From Heterohyrax brucei (lineage: Eukaryota; Chordata; Mammalia; Hyracoidea; Procaviidae): a stretch of DNA of 64,000 nucleotides. The stretch spans positions 61,472,001-61,536,000 of the forward strand of contig CM053158.1 in the NCBI GenBank assembly GCA_028571685.1, given 5' to 3'. The notes beneath the pieces are model-generated. The model was given only the letters and a program-made list of their open reading frames with translations. It searched no databases and was not told the DNA's origin. This document shows positions 1-10,930 of the stretch, piece after piece (positions within the stretch are counted from its first letter, which is position 1; each line of letters begins with the position of its first letter). Both the position numbers and the translations under genes were made by a program.

Positions 1-204
1 CAAAATGCATTAGATCTCAATTTTTTGCCTTCACTATCAGTTAAACAGCTCTTACGTGGTTTGAGGAGAGAAAAAAAACAGTTTTTTTCATATGCTTTCT
101 AGGATATCTCCCAAGTATTTCACAATGCCCCTTTCTTGTGTATTTACAACTGGCACAAACAGCTAAGCACGCGGCCACTGACAGGATGGTAGTTTAAACA
201 CACC

Positions 205-352
205 GAGAGGTGCCTTGGAAGAAAAGCCTGGTAACCTGGTTTCTAAAAATCACAGCCTTGAAAACATTATAAAGTAAAATTTTACTCTGATACATATGGC
301 CATCATGGGTTGTAACTGACCCAACGGCAACTGGTTTGGTTTTGGTTTTATT
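205..352 (+). repeat. AfroSINE, older subfamily, 3' two-thirds
   Basis: The stretch reads as an older AfroSINE variant: a decayed 'AAGCCTGGTAACCTGGTTTC' middle, 'CAGCCTTGAAAACATTATAA', then the end 'CCAACGGCAACTGGTTTGG' and a TTTTGGTTTTA tail. The tRNA-like head is missing or too worn to see. Divergence is high compared with the copies at 26.9 or 63.5 kb, so it is an early insertion. Confidence 0.75.
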
Positions 353-1660
353 TTATTGGTAGTTGGTTACCAGTAATCAATTCTAGGTCAAAAGTAAAAG
401 TGAAGGGCTATGGTACTGCTCATCATTTCCCCCTCAGTGTCTGAAAGGCACTAAGCTTATCATTCAGCATACATTCTCATTTACAGCTCATGGCTTAATT
501 AACTTACCTAAAGTCACATTGTGCAACTCCACGAAGAGCCATCCCCAGCACAACAAGAATAGAGCTGCACAATGAACTGGTCAGGATCACACAATTACTA
601 AGTAGAAGTGTGTGTGCTATGAATGACCACACTTGAAACCTCAAAGCTGCTTGCCCCATCACTGAAATGGCAGGTGAATAATAAATCTTTTCATTAAATA
701 AAAAAAAAACCTGTTACATAATAACCCAGTTATCAGCCTTGTTGTTAAAGCAAAGAAAGGAAAATGGATGGAGGACAGTACGGAGAAAGTCAGTAAGAAA
801 GAAAGTCAGTAGTCAATGACTACTAAAGAGATGAGCAAGAAGGAAATGTACACGGAAACAGGACTGAAGAACTGTCTCAAGTGAAATAGCACATCTGTAG
901 GGTTAGAAGCAAAGGGGTACAACAGAATTAGGGTATCTTTGGTTTTCTCCCACCCACCCAACTGCTGTCCCTACAAGATGTAAAATAACAGTTTTATGAA
1001 GAATGACTAGCCAGCATTCAGGTTACAATGCTACTTGTACTCAGTGTAGGAAAAACTATAAATTATGCACTGGACTTTGCAATCACGGGTCCCTACTTGT
1101 AATTTTGAAAGGAGATTCATTTATTTCACAAATAAGAAAACTGATAGCAGAATAAACAACCTCATTAAATATGACTTTTGAATGCTTACAATCTAGTAAT
1201 AAAAGTGCTCATTTTAACATGCCAAGATAACAGCTAAAACAACCAAACAGAAAAAATGGTGAAAAATCACACAGAAGTGATTACTAGTCACCTACCTTCA
1301 CAATTTATTCCTTGTTATCAGCATCTACCTCCCATCATCAAGGCTAAAAATGTAAGATATTCACTGGCTTTCCAGCCTTACTTGTGTACCTAGGACATGA
1401 GTACATGACCAATCCTGGACAACAGGATCTAAGAAAAAATCTGCTGAAAAGCTTTCAGGAAAGGTTTTCCTTTCAAAAACAGATGTACATGACTATGTAT
1501 CCTTCATCTTCACTGGCTACGGTCACTAGAAATGGAATGCATGAAGAAGACTCCTCTCTCTTTCTCATAACCCACATGTGATCTCTGAACTAATCCTTTA
1601 AGTTATACATTCATAGAGAATCATTTCTCACCACAAAATTATCTCTCATCTTGTAATACT
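353..1660. other. No gene seen; decayed AT-rich sequence
   Basis: No convincing exon, RNA gene or young repeat is visible. Bases 420-560 have a weak MIR-like pattern (TTTACAGCTCATGGCTTAAT followed by AACTTACCTAAAGTCACA). Bases 1290-1600 loosely resemble an ancient interspersed repeat of the DNA-transposon type (CATGACCAATCCTGGACAAC), but I could not name it. The 65-codon open frame at 1384-1581 has no recognisable product. Confidence 0.4.
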
Positions 1661-2225
1661 CTCTTAACTAACATTCTCGCTTTCACCTTTACTCCATTCT
1701 AGTTGCAAAACAGCAGCCAGATTGTGCCTGTTGGAGTCTAAGTCAAAGTTAGGTCACTCCCTACTCAATCCAACCCCACCCTACAAGGTATCCTATCTCA
1801 CCCAAATGTTCTCCCAACATTATATAGGTCCTGCATGATCTGACTCTTGCTATGTCCTACCAACTCTACCTCTACCACATAGCTCCTACCATCTATGTGT
1901 GGGGCCTCTGCGCTGCTATTCCCTCTGCACAAAATACATTGACTGGACTCAAAATGCCACCATCTCTTTGAGGTCTTCCCTCAACACCCTGATTTAAAAT
2001 ATTTCAACTCAGCCCTCTACATACTCTTTCACTGCTTTATTTTTCTCCATAACACTTAACATCTTTTGACATACTCTAAATTTTACAATCTTACCCCCTT
2101 TAAATATAAGCTCTACAAGGGCAGTATGTGTCTGTTTTGCTCACCATTCTATCTCCCACACTTATGGAATGCTGCCCAGAACACTGCAAAAGCTTAATGA
2201 TTATGTATTAGGTGAATTAATCTAC
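1661..2225 (+). repeat. L2 LINE 3' end
   Basis: The order of blocks matches the 3' part of L2: 'TCCTGCATGATCTGACTCTT', 'GCGCTGCTATTCCCTCTGCA', 'TGAGGTCTTCCCTCAACACC', then 'AAGCTCTACAAGGGCAGTAT' and 'ATGATTATGTATTAGGTGAA', the worn form of the L2 terminus. An ancient, pre-placental element with heavy divergence and no coding capacity. Confidence 0.85.
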
Positions 2226-2359
2226 CAACTATCAACAAAAAGCTAGAAAAGAGCAGAAAAATGAAAAGCATGCAGTCCTCTGATAATTTTATCAAGCCAC
2301 TGAATTGTAACTTGAATCTCTCCAACTCTGAAATTCTAGCCATGTGAGGTAAAATTTTA

Positions 2360-2456
2360 CTCACTTTTTAAGATATTTTTAATTAACATTTCTATTATTT
2401 GCAGACAAAAGGAACTTGACGCAGGACACAGGTAAGCGGTTTGCAAAAAAAAAAAA
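2360..2456 (+). repeat. MIR core fragment with poly-A run
   Basis: 'TCTATTATTTGCAGAC', 'AGGAACTTGACGCAGG' and 'AGGTAAGCGGTTTGC' align with the MIR core (TTTTACAGATGAGGAAACTG...AGGTTAAGTAACTTGCC). A run of 16 A follows. It mimics a small exon (AG acceptor, 27-nt body, GTAAGC donor), but the MIR match is the simpler reading. Confidence 0.6.
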
Positions 2457-2570
2457 AAAATTAGTGACAAATAAACATATAAAAATACAACTCCATTTAA
2501 TGCAGTTATAAAACATAAAAATAACAAGACACACAGAAAAACTTAAATGCCTATTCTACCTACCACACCA

Positions 2571-2724
2571 CCCACTGCTATTGAGTCTGGTCAGACTCAT
2601 CGCGACCCTAGAGGTCAGAGTAGAACTGCCCCATAGAGTTTACAAGGAGCACCTGGTGGATTTGAACTGCTGAGCTTTTGGTTAGCAGATGCAGCACTCA
2701 AGCCACTACGCCACCAGGGTTTCC
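2571..2724 (-). repeat. AfroSINE, near full length
   Basis: On the minus strand it starts 'GGAAACCCTGGTGGCGTAGT' with a tRNA-type A box (TGGCGTAGTGG) and ends in the ATGAGTCTGACC-type tail. The B box region reads AGTTCAAATCC. About 150 bp and only moderately diverged. Confidence 0.93.
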
Positions 2725-2924
2725 AAATGCCTGTTAATATACATATATTCCATTTAACATGACTCACTTACTTGCAGCATTTAGAATACTTTTCATTTCA
2801 TACATAAGCACATATAACAGATTAAAATCATCTGTTAGCCTATAGTTTTCCCCATGCTTTGATACTAGACAAGACTGTTCACTTCTGGCCAACAACTAAG
2901 AAGGGAAAGAGAACAAAAAAAATT

Positions 2925-3125
2925 GCCTCTGTGTCTGGCAGCACGCTGAGCACTTTATCTCATTTGCTGACAAAAAACCTACTAAAGAGACACTATATTA
3001 GCCCCATTTAAAAATCAAGGAAATTTAACTACAAAAGGATCAACAAGAAGCCCCAAATCAAATAACTACTAACTGGCAAGGCTAGGGTTTTAATCTAGGC
3101 ACCTTTGACCACTAGAGCCCAACAA
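2925..3125 (+). repeat. MIR SINE
   Basis: The typical MIR run of 'GCACGCTGAGCACTTTATCT', 'ATTAGCCCCATTTAAAAATC', 'GGAAATTTAACTACAAAAGG' and 'AACTGGCAAGGCTAGGGTTT' is present in the sense order. An old tRNA-derived SINE that pre-dates placental mammals. Confidence 0.75.
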
Positions 3126-3134
3126 ACTACTATA

Positions 3135-3800
3135 TGAGGTCTAACAATTAAGTTTGTGAACTTGCCACAGTGAGCTTACACTGGCAGCACTGTAAAAACA
3201 ACTTGGTAAGGTTTCATAACCTTGGTATATCAGTGTTTCACAGCTGTGTCTGTGTCAACGCATGGCAGTGTCTTGCTGAATGGCGCTCATTATTAATGTT
3301 GTGAGTTCACGTGTGCCATTGCAAGAATCCTGGAGCTTCAATTAGAGCATCGAACAACCATTACATTTCTTAGCAAAAGTCACAGTGAAATTAGGGACAT
3401 GTTAGTCCAAGTCTATGGAGATAATTCCATGAAGAAAATGACAGTCGACAAACTGTTTAAATGTTTTTTTTGAGGGGAAAGTGTTACTGATGAACAGGAC
3501 AGAGCTGCCAGTAACAAGCAGACTGATAAAAACACTGCAAAAATTTCTACAACTGGAGAGTTACCCAAGTTTACTATTTGCAAAGTGCTGAAAAGGCTAC
3601 ATGAAAAAGACAAGAAGACCTGAACTTTTCACCAACAACACACTGCTCTTGTATCACAACAATGCATCAGCTCACACCTCACTGTCTGTGAGGGAGTTTT
3701 AGCCAGTAAACAAATAACTGTATTGGAACGCCCTCCCTACTCACCTGATCTTGCCACCTATGATTTTTTTTCTCTACCTGAAGATAAAGGAAAAGGACCA
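3135..3800 (+). mobile_element. Tc1/mariner DNA transposon, broken transposase
   Basis: It starts just after TATA with a terminal-repeat-like 'GGTCTAACAATTAAGTTTGT'. The sense frame keeps mariner transposase signatures: the DNA-binding segment 'VYGDNSMKKMTVDKLF' near 3405-3450 and, after a gap of roughly 100 codons lost near 3620, 'LLYHNNASAHTSLSVREF' near 3645-3700 and 'YSPDLATYDFF' near 3738-3770. In the second block the family's catalytic Asp (HDNAPAHTS) is Asn. Stops and frame changes occur, and no matching 3' inverted repeat was found, so the right end is lost or unrecognisable. A dead plain DNA transposon of the mariner superfamily; I cannot name the subfamily safely. Confidence 0.8.
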
Positions 3801-4165
3801 GCCAAGAGCTGTAGGACTGGTAGGTAGCAAGATGACACTACGGTCAGAAGCAGGTGACTTCAAGAATACTAAAAAGAATGCCAAGTGCCTAAGTCTAGGA
3901 GGAGATTCCTGAAGTGACTCAGTAAAGAAAAACATTACATTAGACATCTCCCAACTCTTGTTTTCAGAACTATAAGCCCTATCCAGTTCCTTTCCCACCA
4001 GCACATGATACTGGTGATGATGCATGCCAGGAGAGGGACACTCACCACTATGGGAGTCTAAGTAATACATCATTTATTGAGGACAGTTGGTCAGTTTCCA
4101 TTAAAACATGAAATACATGAAATTTTTGGTGAGAAAATGCTACATAAAAAATTTATTTTCCAGGA
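3801..4165. other. Unassigned sequence between mariner and AfroSINE
   Basis: This stretch does not read as mariner 3' end, AfroSINE or LINE. It contains no open frame of note on + and only a 99-codon chance frame on -. I see nothing I can name. Confidence 0.3.
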
Positions 4166-4167
4166 TA

Positions 4168-4290
4168 CGCCACAAATATAAATCTACAAGAACGGTTCAG
4201 TGATTCACTTCTGAAAACTCAGCCACTGAAAACCTGAGAGCATAGTTCCTCTTGGACACAAATATGAATCAACTTGATGGCAAACTGATT
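4168..4290 (+). repeat. AfroSINE fragment, older subfamily
   Basis: 'GTTCAGTGATTCACTTCTGA', 'CTCAGCCACTGAAAACCTGA' and 'ATCAACTTGATGGCAAACTG' follow the same order as the long-middle AfroSINE variant at 28.8-29.0 kb. The tRNA-like head is missing. Confidence 0.65.
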
Positions 4291-4449
4291 TACAAGAATG
4301 CTCTCTATGCAGATAACAATGCAAACTAAAAATAACTAAATGACCATCGATATAGAAGTGATTAAGTAAACTAGGGTATATCTAATCAAGTTTACCGCCT
4401 GTTTGTAATCTAAGACAATGATACTCCTGCCCACCCTGCTGCTGAAGCA

Positions 4450-5158
4450 AAAATCTAGGGGACAACTTCATTCTTCTTTCTTTCATATAACTCATCAAAT
4501 CCTTTAGCAGACTTTACCACTTCAGCTTCCAAAAAACCTATGAAACCACAACACCTTTCTCTTCCGCTATCAACCTCATCGAAGCTGTATCACATCTACC
4601 AAGATCACTTCAACAGCCTTACTGATGGTTTACATCACACTAAAAACTGAATCCCAACTCCCTATCCTATACAGGGCATTTTATGATCAGACAAGATCAA
4701 CTAACCTCTCCTATTTACCCATTAAAACTGGTATTTGTTTTTATTTTATTTCACTGTTGTGGGGTCCTTCAGAATGAGAAGCTCCATCTTGTTCCGGAGC
4801 CTTCACAGTAAACCATGTTCATCCTAAACTTTTTGCATAACTGTCTCATCATTCAGGTCTCAGTTTCAATGTCACTACTTCGAAGAGACCATCCTGACCA
4901 CACTAGCAACGTACATTACTGTCTCTCTCAGAATCATCCCCAAATATTCTCAATACCACTGTGCCATATTTTATTTTCCTGATAGATCTTCTCACTATCT
5001 GATACTAGCAAGAATGTATTTTTGTGTCTCTCTCTGTTGAAATACTGTTCCATGAGGGATGGGACTTTATCACCCTTGCTGACAAATGAATCGTCAGTAT
5101 CTAGAACAACCCTTGGCATAAGTAAACACTTGATAAGTATCAAGTGGCTAAATGAAAA
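4450..5158 (+). repeat. L2 LINE 3' end
   Basis: Blocks diagnostic of the L2 3' end occur in order: 'ATCCCAACTCCCTATCCTAT', 'GGGCATTTTATGATCAGACA', 'CAGGTCTCAGTTTCAATGTC', 'GAGACCATCCTGACCACACT', 'GTTCCATGAGGGATGGGACT' and the end 'AAACACTTGATAAGTATCAA'. Ancient and non-coding. Confidence 0.85.
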
Positions 5159-5189
5159 CTACAGAGCTTTGAACAGAATATTCTAGATG

Positions 5190-5308
5190 TCAATACAATA
5201 AAAGCCCAAGATGTCCAAAATAGACAGCTGAGTAAAAAAGTAAATCACAAAGCAATATATACAAAATGATCTTATGTGTATATAATTAACTTAAACATAA
5301 TGCATACA
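5190..5308 (+). repeat. Old LINE 3' end, left half (split by RTE)
   Basis: 'GCTGAGTAAAAAAGTAAATC' and 'GCAATATATACAAAATGATC' match the tail region of old mammalian LINEs of the L1M type (AAACAATATGTACAGTATGA in the usual form). The matching continuation starts again at 8509 with 'ACAGAAACTGAAAATGCGTA', so the RTE between them is a clean insertion. Confidence 0.5.
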
Positions 5309-7504
5309 TGTTAGCTGTTGTTTGGTGCTGTCAAGTTAGTTCCGACTCATTAACGACACTATACACAACAGAGTGAAACACTGCCTCATCTGGCACCACA
5401 TCTGCAATCATTTTTATGCTTAGGCCCATTGTTGCAGCCACTGTTATCAATCCATTTCATAGAGGGTCTTCCTCTTTTTCACTGACCCTCCACTCTACCA
5501 AGCATGATGTCCTTCTCCAGGGACTAATCCTTTCTGACAACATGTCCAAAGTATATAAGATGCAGTCTTGCCATCTTTGCTCCCAAGGAGCACACTGGTT
5601 ATACTTCTTCCAGAACAGATCTGTTTGCTCTTTGGGCAGTACACTGTACATTCAACAGTCTTGTCCACTACCACAATTCAAAGGCATCAATTCTTGCTCT
5701 GTCTTCTTTGTTCACTGTCTGGCTTTCGCATACATATGATGTGACTGAAAATACCATGGGTTGGATTAGGTGCACTTCAGTCTTCAAGGTGACATCTTTC
5801 CTTTTCAATACTTTAAAAAGATCCTTTGCAGCAGATTTTCCCAATGCAACACGTCTTTTGACTTCACTACTACTTCCATGAGCACTGATTGTGGACCCAA
5901 GTAAAAAGAAATCCTTGACAATCCCAATTCTTTCTGCATTAATGATGATGTTGCTTATCGATCCAGTTGTAAGGATTTTTATTTTCTTCAAGTTGAGGTG
6001 CAATCCATACGCAAGGCTAAGGTCCTTGATCTTCATCAAGAAGTGTTTCATATCTTTTTCACTTCCAGCAAGTAAGGTGGTGTCATCGGTGTAATGCAGG
6101 TTGTTAGTAAGCTGTCCTCCAAACCTGATGCCTAGTTGTTCTTTGTATAATCCAGTTTATCACATTATCCACTTGGCATGCAAATGGAAAAGGTATGGTG
6201 AAAGGATACAGCTCTGACACATACCTTTCCTGACTTTAAACCATGCCATGCTCCCTTCTTCAGTTGACATGTCCACCTCTTGATCCATATAGATTCCTTA
6301 GTGTTATAGAATTCCCATTCTCCACAATGTTAGCCAAAATTTGTTAGATCCACACAGTCGAATACCTTTGCACAGTCAATGAAACAGAGTATTCTCTACT
6401 TTCAGCCAAGATCCACCTGATATCAGCACTGATATCCCTGGTTCCACATTCTCTTCTGAATCCAGCTTGAATTTCTGGCAGTTCCTTGTCAACACACTGT
6501 CGAAGTCACTTCTGAATGATCTTCAGCAAAATTTTACTGGCATGTGAATTAATGACATTGTTTGGTAATTTCCACATTCATTTGGATCACTTTTCTTGGG
6601 AACAGCCATTACTATGGACCTCTTCCAGTCAGCAGCCCAGGTGGCTGTCCCCCAAATTTCCTGGCATAGACAAGTGAGCACCTCCAGTGTTTGCTGAAAT
6701 ATCTCAACTAACATGCCATCAATTCCTTCAGCCTTGTTCTTCAACACATTCAATGCAGCTTCGACTTCTTCATTCAGCATCACTGCTTCCTAATCATTAT
6801 GCTACCTCTTCAAATGGCTGAACATCGACCAGTTGCTTCTGGTATAGTGACTATGTATTCCATCCATCTTCTTTTGATGTTCCGAGTCGTTTAATATTTT
6901 CCCTGTAGAATCCTTCACTATTCCAACTTGAGGCTTGAATTTTTTCTTCAGTGCTTTCAGCTTGAGAAATGCCGAACATATTCTTCCCTTCCAATTTTCC
7001 ATTTCCAGCTCTTTGCACATGTCACTATAATTCTCTGTCTTCTCAAACTGCCCTTTCGAATCTTCTGTTTAGGTCTTACTTCAGCATTCCTTCCTCTTGC
7101 TATAGCTGCTCTATGTTCAAGAGCAAGTTTCAGTCTCTTCTGACATCTAATTTGGTCTTTTCTTTCTTTCCTGTCTTTCTTAATGACTTCTTGTTCTCTT
7201 CATTGATAATGTCTTTGATGTCATTCCACAATTCACCTGGTCTTCGGCCATTAGTGGTCAACACATCAAATCTGTTCTTCAGATGGTCTTTAAACTCAGG
7301 AAGGATACACTCGAGGTCATATTCTGGCTCTTGTGTACTCGTTCTTATTATCTTCAGTTTCAATTTGAATTTGCATATGAGCACCTGATGATCTGTGTTG
7401 CAGTCACCACCTGGTCTTGTTCTGACTGCTGATAGGGAGCTTTTCCAATGTCTTTTTCCACAGATGTAGTCTATTTGGCTCCTGCGTATTAGCTTGAAAT
7501 CTGC
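5309..7504 (-). mobile_element. RTE LINE, 3' segment (EN end, RT, 3' UTR)
   Basis: Read on minus, it begins in the C-terminal part of the apurinic-like endonuclease (QIDYICGKRHWKSSL, then GGDCNTDHQVLICKFK, the conserved DH near 7400). It continues through the linker and reverse transcriptase. The RT palm is recognisable: 'CVDLTNFG'-type remnants near 6350 and HYTDD (family YADD) at about 6076-6090. The frame is broken into pieces of 60-130 codons. The 3' UTR ends in the family tail (GTCGGAACTAACTTGACAGC then CACCAAACAACAGC). With the inverted segment 7505-8508 it makes almost a whole RTE of about 3.2 kb. Not functional. Confidence 0.9.
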
Positions 7505-8508
7505 CTAGGGAGAATCAACATCTCCCCAGCAGAGAATTTCACAGCCCCAAGAGGCTTTGATAGGAGGACTAAAGATAGAGTGAGCAGCCCCCACTTGTCT
7601 GTCAGTGGAGGCTTGCTTGTTGCTGTGATGCTGGAAGCTATGCCACTGGTATTTAGGTACCAGTAGGGTGACCCACGGTAGACAAGTTTCAGCTGAGCTT
7701 CCAAAACGAAGACAGGCTAGGAAGAAGTATCCAGCAGTCTACTTATGAAAAGAATCAGCCAGGGAAAGCTTTATGAATAGCAAAGGAACACTGTCAGATA
7801 CAGTGCCAGAAAATGAGCCCCCCAGGTTGGAAGGTACTCAGAAGATGACTGGGGTAGAGCTGCCTCCTCAAAGCAGATAAGCCCTTAATGTTGTTGAGTA
7901 AAGCCTTTGAGATCTTCATTTACTGATGTGGCAGAACTCAAAATGAGAAGAAACAGCTGCAAACATCCATTAATAACTGGAACATGGATTGTACAAAGTA
8001 TGAAACTAGGAAAACTGGAACATATAAACATTGATATCCTAGGCATTAGTGAACTGAAATGGACTGGTACTGGCCATGTGGAATCTGACAATCATATTGT
8101 CTACTATGCTGGGAACAAAAACTTGAAGAGGGACAGTGGTGCATTCATCATCAAAAGAACATTTCACAATCTGTCTTGAAGTACAATGCTGTCAGTGATA
8201 GGATAATATCCATGTGCCCACAAGAAAGGCCAGTTAATACAACTATTATTGAAATCTACACACCAACCGCTAAGGCCAAAGATGAAGAGATTGACGATTT
8301 CTACCAGCTTCTGCAGTCTGAAATTGATCTAACACGCAATCACGATACAGTGATAACTACTGGTGACTGGAATGCAAAAGTTGGAAACAAAGAAGAAGAA
8401 TCAGTAGTTGGAAAATACGGTCTTGGTAACAAAAATAATGCTGGGGATCACACAACAGAATTTTGTGAGATTACTGATGTCTTCATTGCAAATACCTTTC
8501 TTTAACCA
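7505..8508 (+). mobile_element. RTE LINE, inverted 5' segment (5' UTR and EN)
   Basis: The 5' UTR block ('GTTGCTGTGATGCTGGAAGC', 'CACTGGTATTTAGGTACCAG') is followed at about 7941 by the ORF start region MRRNSCKHPLITGTWIVQ and the endonuclease: GISELKWTG near 8045-8070, then IIEIYTPTAKAKDEEIDDFY and GDWNAKVGN at 8361-8387. It stops at 'IANTFL', and the opposite-strand segment resumes about 45 bp further on in the family order (QIDYI). The two pieces are therefore complementary parts of one element, joined head to head. Frame breaks are present. Confidence 0.9.
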
Positions 8509-8690
8509 ATGTGTACACAGAAACTGAAAATGCGTATGCATAGCAACAGTCACTAAAATAATACACACAATAAAAAGTTAACAGTAATTATCTCTCAAGT
8601 ATGAGGCTACAGAAGTGACAGAGGAGGGACTTTCACCTTTTAAGTTACACTCTCCTGAGCTTTCAATATTTTTACTATCATGCATTATGT
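8509..8690 (+). repeat. Old LINE 3' end, right half
   Basis: 'AAAAGTTAACAGTAATTATC' through 'AGGGACTTTCACCTTTTAAG' and 'CTTTCAATATTTTTACTATC' is the usual order of the terminal part of old mammalian LINE tails (AGTGGTTATCTCTGG...TTTTCTACAATGAGC). It continues the piece ending at 5308. Confidence 0.5.
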
Positions 8691-9229
8691 TTAGAATTTT
8701 TTTGTGTTGTCTTCCCTAATCCTCCACCTGCTATAGAAGTTCCCACACACACAGGTGGCACTCCCTTTTCTAAACTTCCAGAATACAACTAAGGTTCCCA
8801 TATTTCTGATACCTAATATATTCTGAAATATTATGTAAGTAAAAATCCGCATGTTTATTAGTCTACAGCCAAACATATACACTTCTCTCTTTTCCGTAAG
8901 ACCATTTAAATGACAGTCTAAAAAAATTAAGAAAAACTCTTTAAAAAATAAGAGACAGTTCTCTCCTACAGAAAACACAACAGAGGATAAGAAGAGAGAA
9001 CTAAGTGAAGCTAATGTGGGAGGTGGCATTTTGCTGTAAAACAACATCCTCCAAAATGTAAGGCCACAGAAGAAAAAATCATCAGCTTCACCCTAGGCCA
9101 CAATCTGCTAGTGATTAAATCCCATCAAGAGTTCATGGTGAGCTCTTTTGCTGCCCAATTTTTGAACCTGAATGATAACTAAAAATCAAAAGATATTTGA
9201 TAAATACCCCAAAATATAACTGAGATCAA
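8691..9229. other. No gene or repeat recognised
   Basis: AT-rich unique-looking sequence. A 118-codon minus-strand frame (8691-9047) has no family resemblance and looks like chance. Confidence 0.35.
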
Positions 9230-9517
9230 GGCAGCAGCAGCCAGAATTACTCTAAAGCAAAAAATAAAAGGAAGATTACCTTAAAGAAAACTCAAACATT
9301 TTCAGAAAGATTAAAGATTATAAATCTTCAAAATAAGAACAGGATGCTGGGAAGAGGGGTGAAAGAATCCTCAAAAACTTAAAATATGACTGCCAAATAA
9401 AATGATTTAAGGATAAAATGCTCTAAAGAATAATAAGCTCAAAAGAGGAAGAGGTAAGTTCAGGAAGTCCAACTAACAAAGAGATAATTAAAGCAATAAT
9501 ATGAAATTTTTCAAAGG
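9230..9517 (+). repeat. Old L1/HAL1-like ORF1 fragment
   Basis: 'AATAAGAACAGGATGCTGGG' and the purine-rich run to 9500 look like a decayed L1/HAL1 ORF1 region. The same element appears to continue at 9717 (GAACTTCCAGGAGCCGAAAA) and 10491 (GAACAAGAATCACACATCAT), broken by an AfroSINE and an L1 tail. No coding frame survives. Confidence 0.5.
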
Positions 9518-9714
9518 GGTCCCGGTCGCACAATGGTTAGGCATTTGACTGGTAACTAAGCAGTTAAGAGGTCTGAACCCAGCAGCCACTCCTTGGGATA
9601 AAGATGTGATGTGGCAGCCTGCTTCCATAAAGGTTTACAGCCTTGGAAACTACTTGACAGTTGTAGCCTGAGTCAGGATCACTGGACAGCAATGGGTTTG
9701 GTATGTTTATTTTA
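9518..9714 (+). repeat. AfroSINE, long-middle subfamily
   Basis: It starts 'GGGTCCCGGTCGCACAATGG', has the middle block 'AAAGATGTGATGTGGCAGCC' and 'GTTTACAGCCTTGGAAACTA', and ends 'GGACAGCAATGGGTTTGGTA'. It lies inside the older L1/HAL1-like element. Confidence 0.85.
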
Positions 9715-9716
9715 AG

Positions 9717-9807
9717 AGAACTTCCAGGAGCCGAAAAACATGAGTCTTTAGTTTAACAGTAACAAAAAAGAACAGCACATTAGTAAGAAATTTCTGTTTA
9801 ACAAGAA
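9717..9807 (+). repeat. Old L1/HAL1-like ORF1, middle piece
   Basis: 'AGAACTTCCAGGAGCCGAAA' then 'CATGAGTCTTTAGTTTAACA' matches the L1/HAL1 ORF1 3' region (AACTTCCCAGAGCTGAAGGACATGAG). It is flanked by an AfroSINE on the left and an L1 3' UTR on the right. Confidence 0.5.
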
Positions 9808-10490
9808 TAAAAAAAAGGCTCCAAAGACCGACCACACATCTGGGGTCTTAAAAGCTAGCAAGGTGCCATCTAAGGGGCATCAACTGGTCCCAAGCCATCT
9901 GGAACAGAGGAGAACAATGGACATCAAACACATGAGGAAAATATGAGCCCGGGAGACAAAATAGGCCATATCATCAGGAGACTACATCAGCAGAAGACAA
10001 GAAGAGCTACACAGTACCAGTGACTGCTCTAACAAGAAACACAACACGGAGTCCCTGACATAGCAGAAGAAAAACAGGGTGCAGATCTAGAATTCTTCAA
10101 AAGACCAGACTTGATGGTCCAACATTCTGGAGACTCCCATGAGGCCATGATCCCAGACTCTCTGCTAGCCCAGAGTTGAAACCAGTACTAAAGCCATCTC
10201 TCCACACAAAGACTGGACTGTCCTAGAAGACACAGAGTGATGCTGGCGAAGTGTACACTTCTTGGTTTAAATATATACATGAGACTGTCAGAGAAGCTTC
10301 TGTCCAGAGGAGAGATGGGAGAGGGGAGTGAGGGGGACAGGAGTTGGCTGAATGAATACGGGAAGCACAGGATGGAAAGGAGGAGTGTGTAATCACAGAG
10401 TATAGAGAGTGGTGTAAGGGATTTAAATGGCAAACTGACTTGGATTATAAACTTTCACTTGAGCATAATAAAATTTTTTTCTTTTTTAGA
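9808..10490 (+). mobile_element. L1 3' UTR tail, type I, 5'-truncated
   Basis: It carries 'TCTGGGGTCTTAAAAGCTAG', 'ATGAGCCCGGGAGACAAAAT', 'ACCAGACTTGATGGTCCAAC', a G-rich tract (AGAGGGGAGTGAGGGGGACA) and the end 'AACTTTCACTTGAGCATAAT' with AATAAA and a T-broken A-tail. No ORF2 is present. This type differs from the commoner type II tail by the segment 'TTGGTTTAAATATATACATG'. Confidence 0.85.
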
Positions 10491-10790
10491 AAGTGATCAC
10501 AGAAAAAAGGAAAAATCTCATCACACAAAAAGGAACAAGAATCACACATCATTGTTGATTTCTCCTCGCCAACAATGGATATACTAGAAGACATCAGAGC
10601 AATGCCTTCAAATTTACGCAGAGAAATAATTTTCAACTCAGTTTGTCCTGAATCTCTGTCAGCTACATAGACTAGCAAAGATTTTTTCATATACACGATG
10701 ACTCAAAGCTTAATCTCTCACATAAACTTTCTCAAAAATTTACATACGATATGCATATTAAATTAAAAAAGGAAGCAGCTGAATAAAACA
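10491..10790 (+). repeat. Old L1/HAL1-like ORF1, right piece
   Basis: 'AAAAGGAACAAGAATCACAC', 'AGAAGACATCAGAGCAATGC' and 'AGAGAAATAATTTTCAACTC' follow the conserved C-terminal ORF1 order of L1/HAL1 (GAAGACAATGGAGCAATGCC...). It resumes the element seen left of 9808. Confidence 0.55.
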
Positions 10791-10930
10791 TAGCAATCCC
10801 ATCAGTAACAATAGAACTAAAGTATGAAAGCAATGAAGTATAACACAAGAGCTATATAAGAGGTCTACATAGCATCTACTCCAAACTAAAGACAGTCTTT
10901 CCAGTGGGAAGAAGAGGTACTCAGTACTAA

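Noticed and set aside
1384-1581. A 65-codon frame in apparently unique sequence.
   Set aside because: No domain, no splice context and a low-complexity peptide; surroundings look like an ancient repeat.
2405-2431. A 27-nt in-frame microexon (TTTGCAG acceptor, GTAAGC donor).
   Set aside because: The exon and both splice-like sites align with the MIR core (TTTTACAGATGAGGAAACTG, AGGTTAAGTAACTTGC), which often mimics splice sites. No neighbouring exon supports it.
2571-2724. tRNA gene, from A- and B-box-like sequences in this and other SINE copies.
   Set aside because: The boxes belong to AfroSINE heads; no copy folds into a full cloverleaf with acceptor stem.
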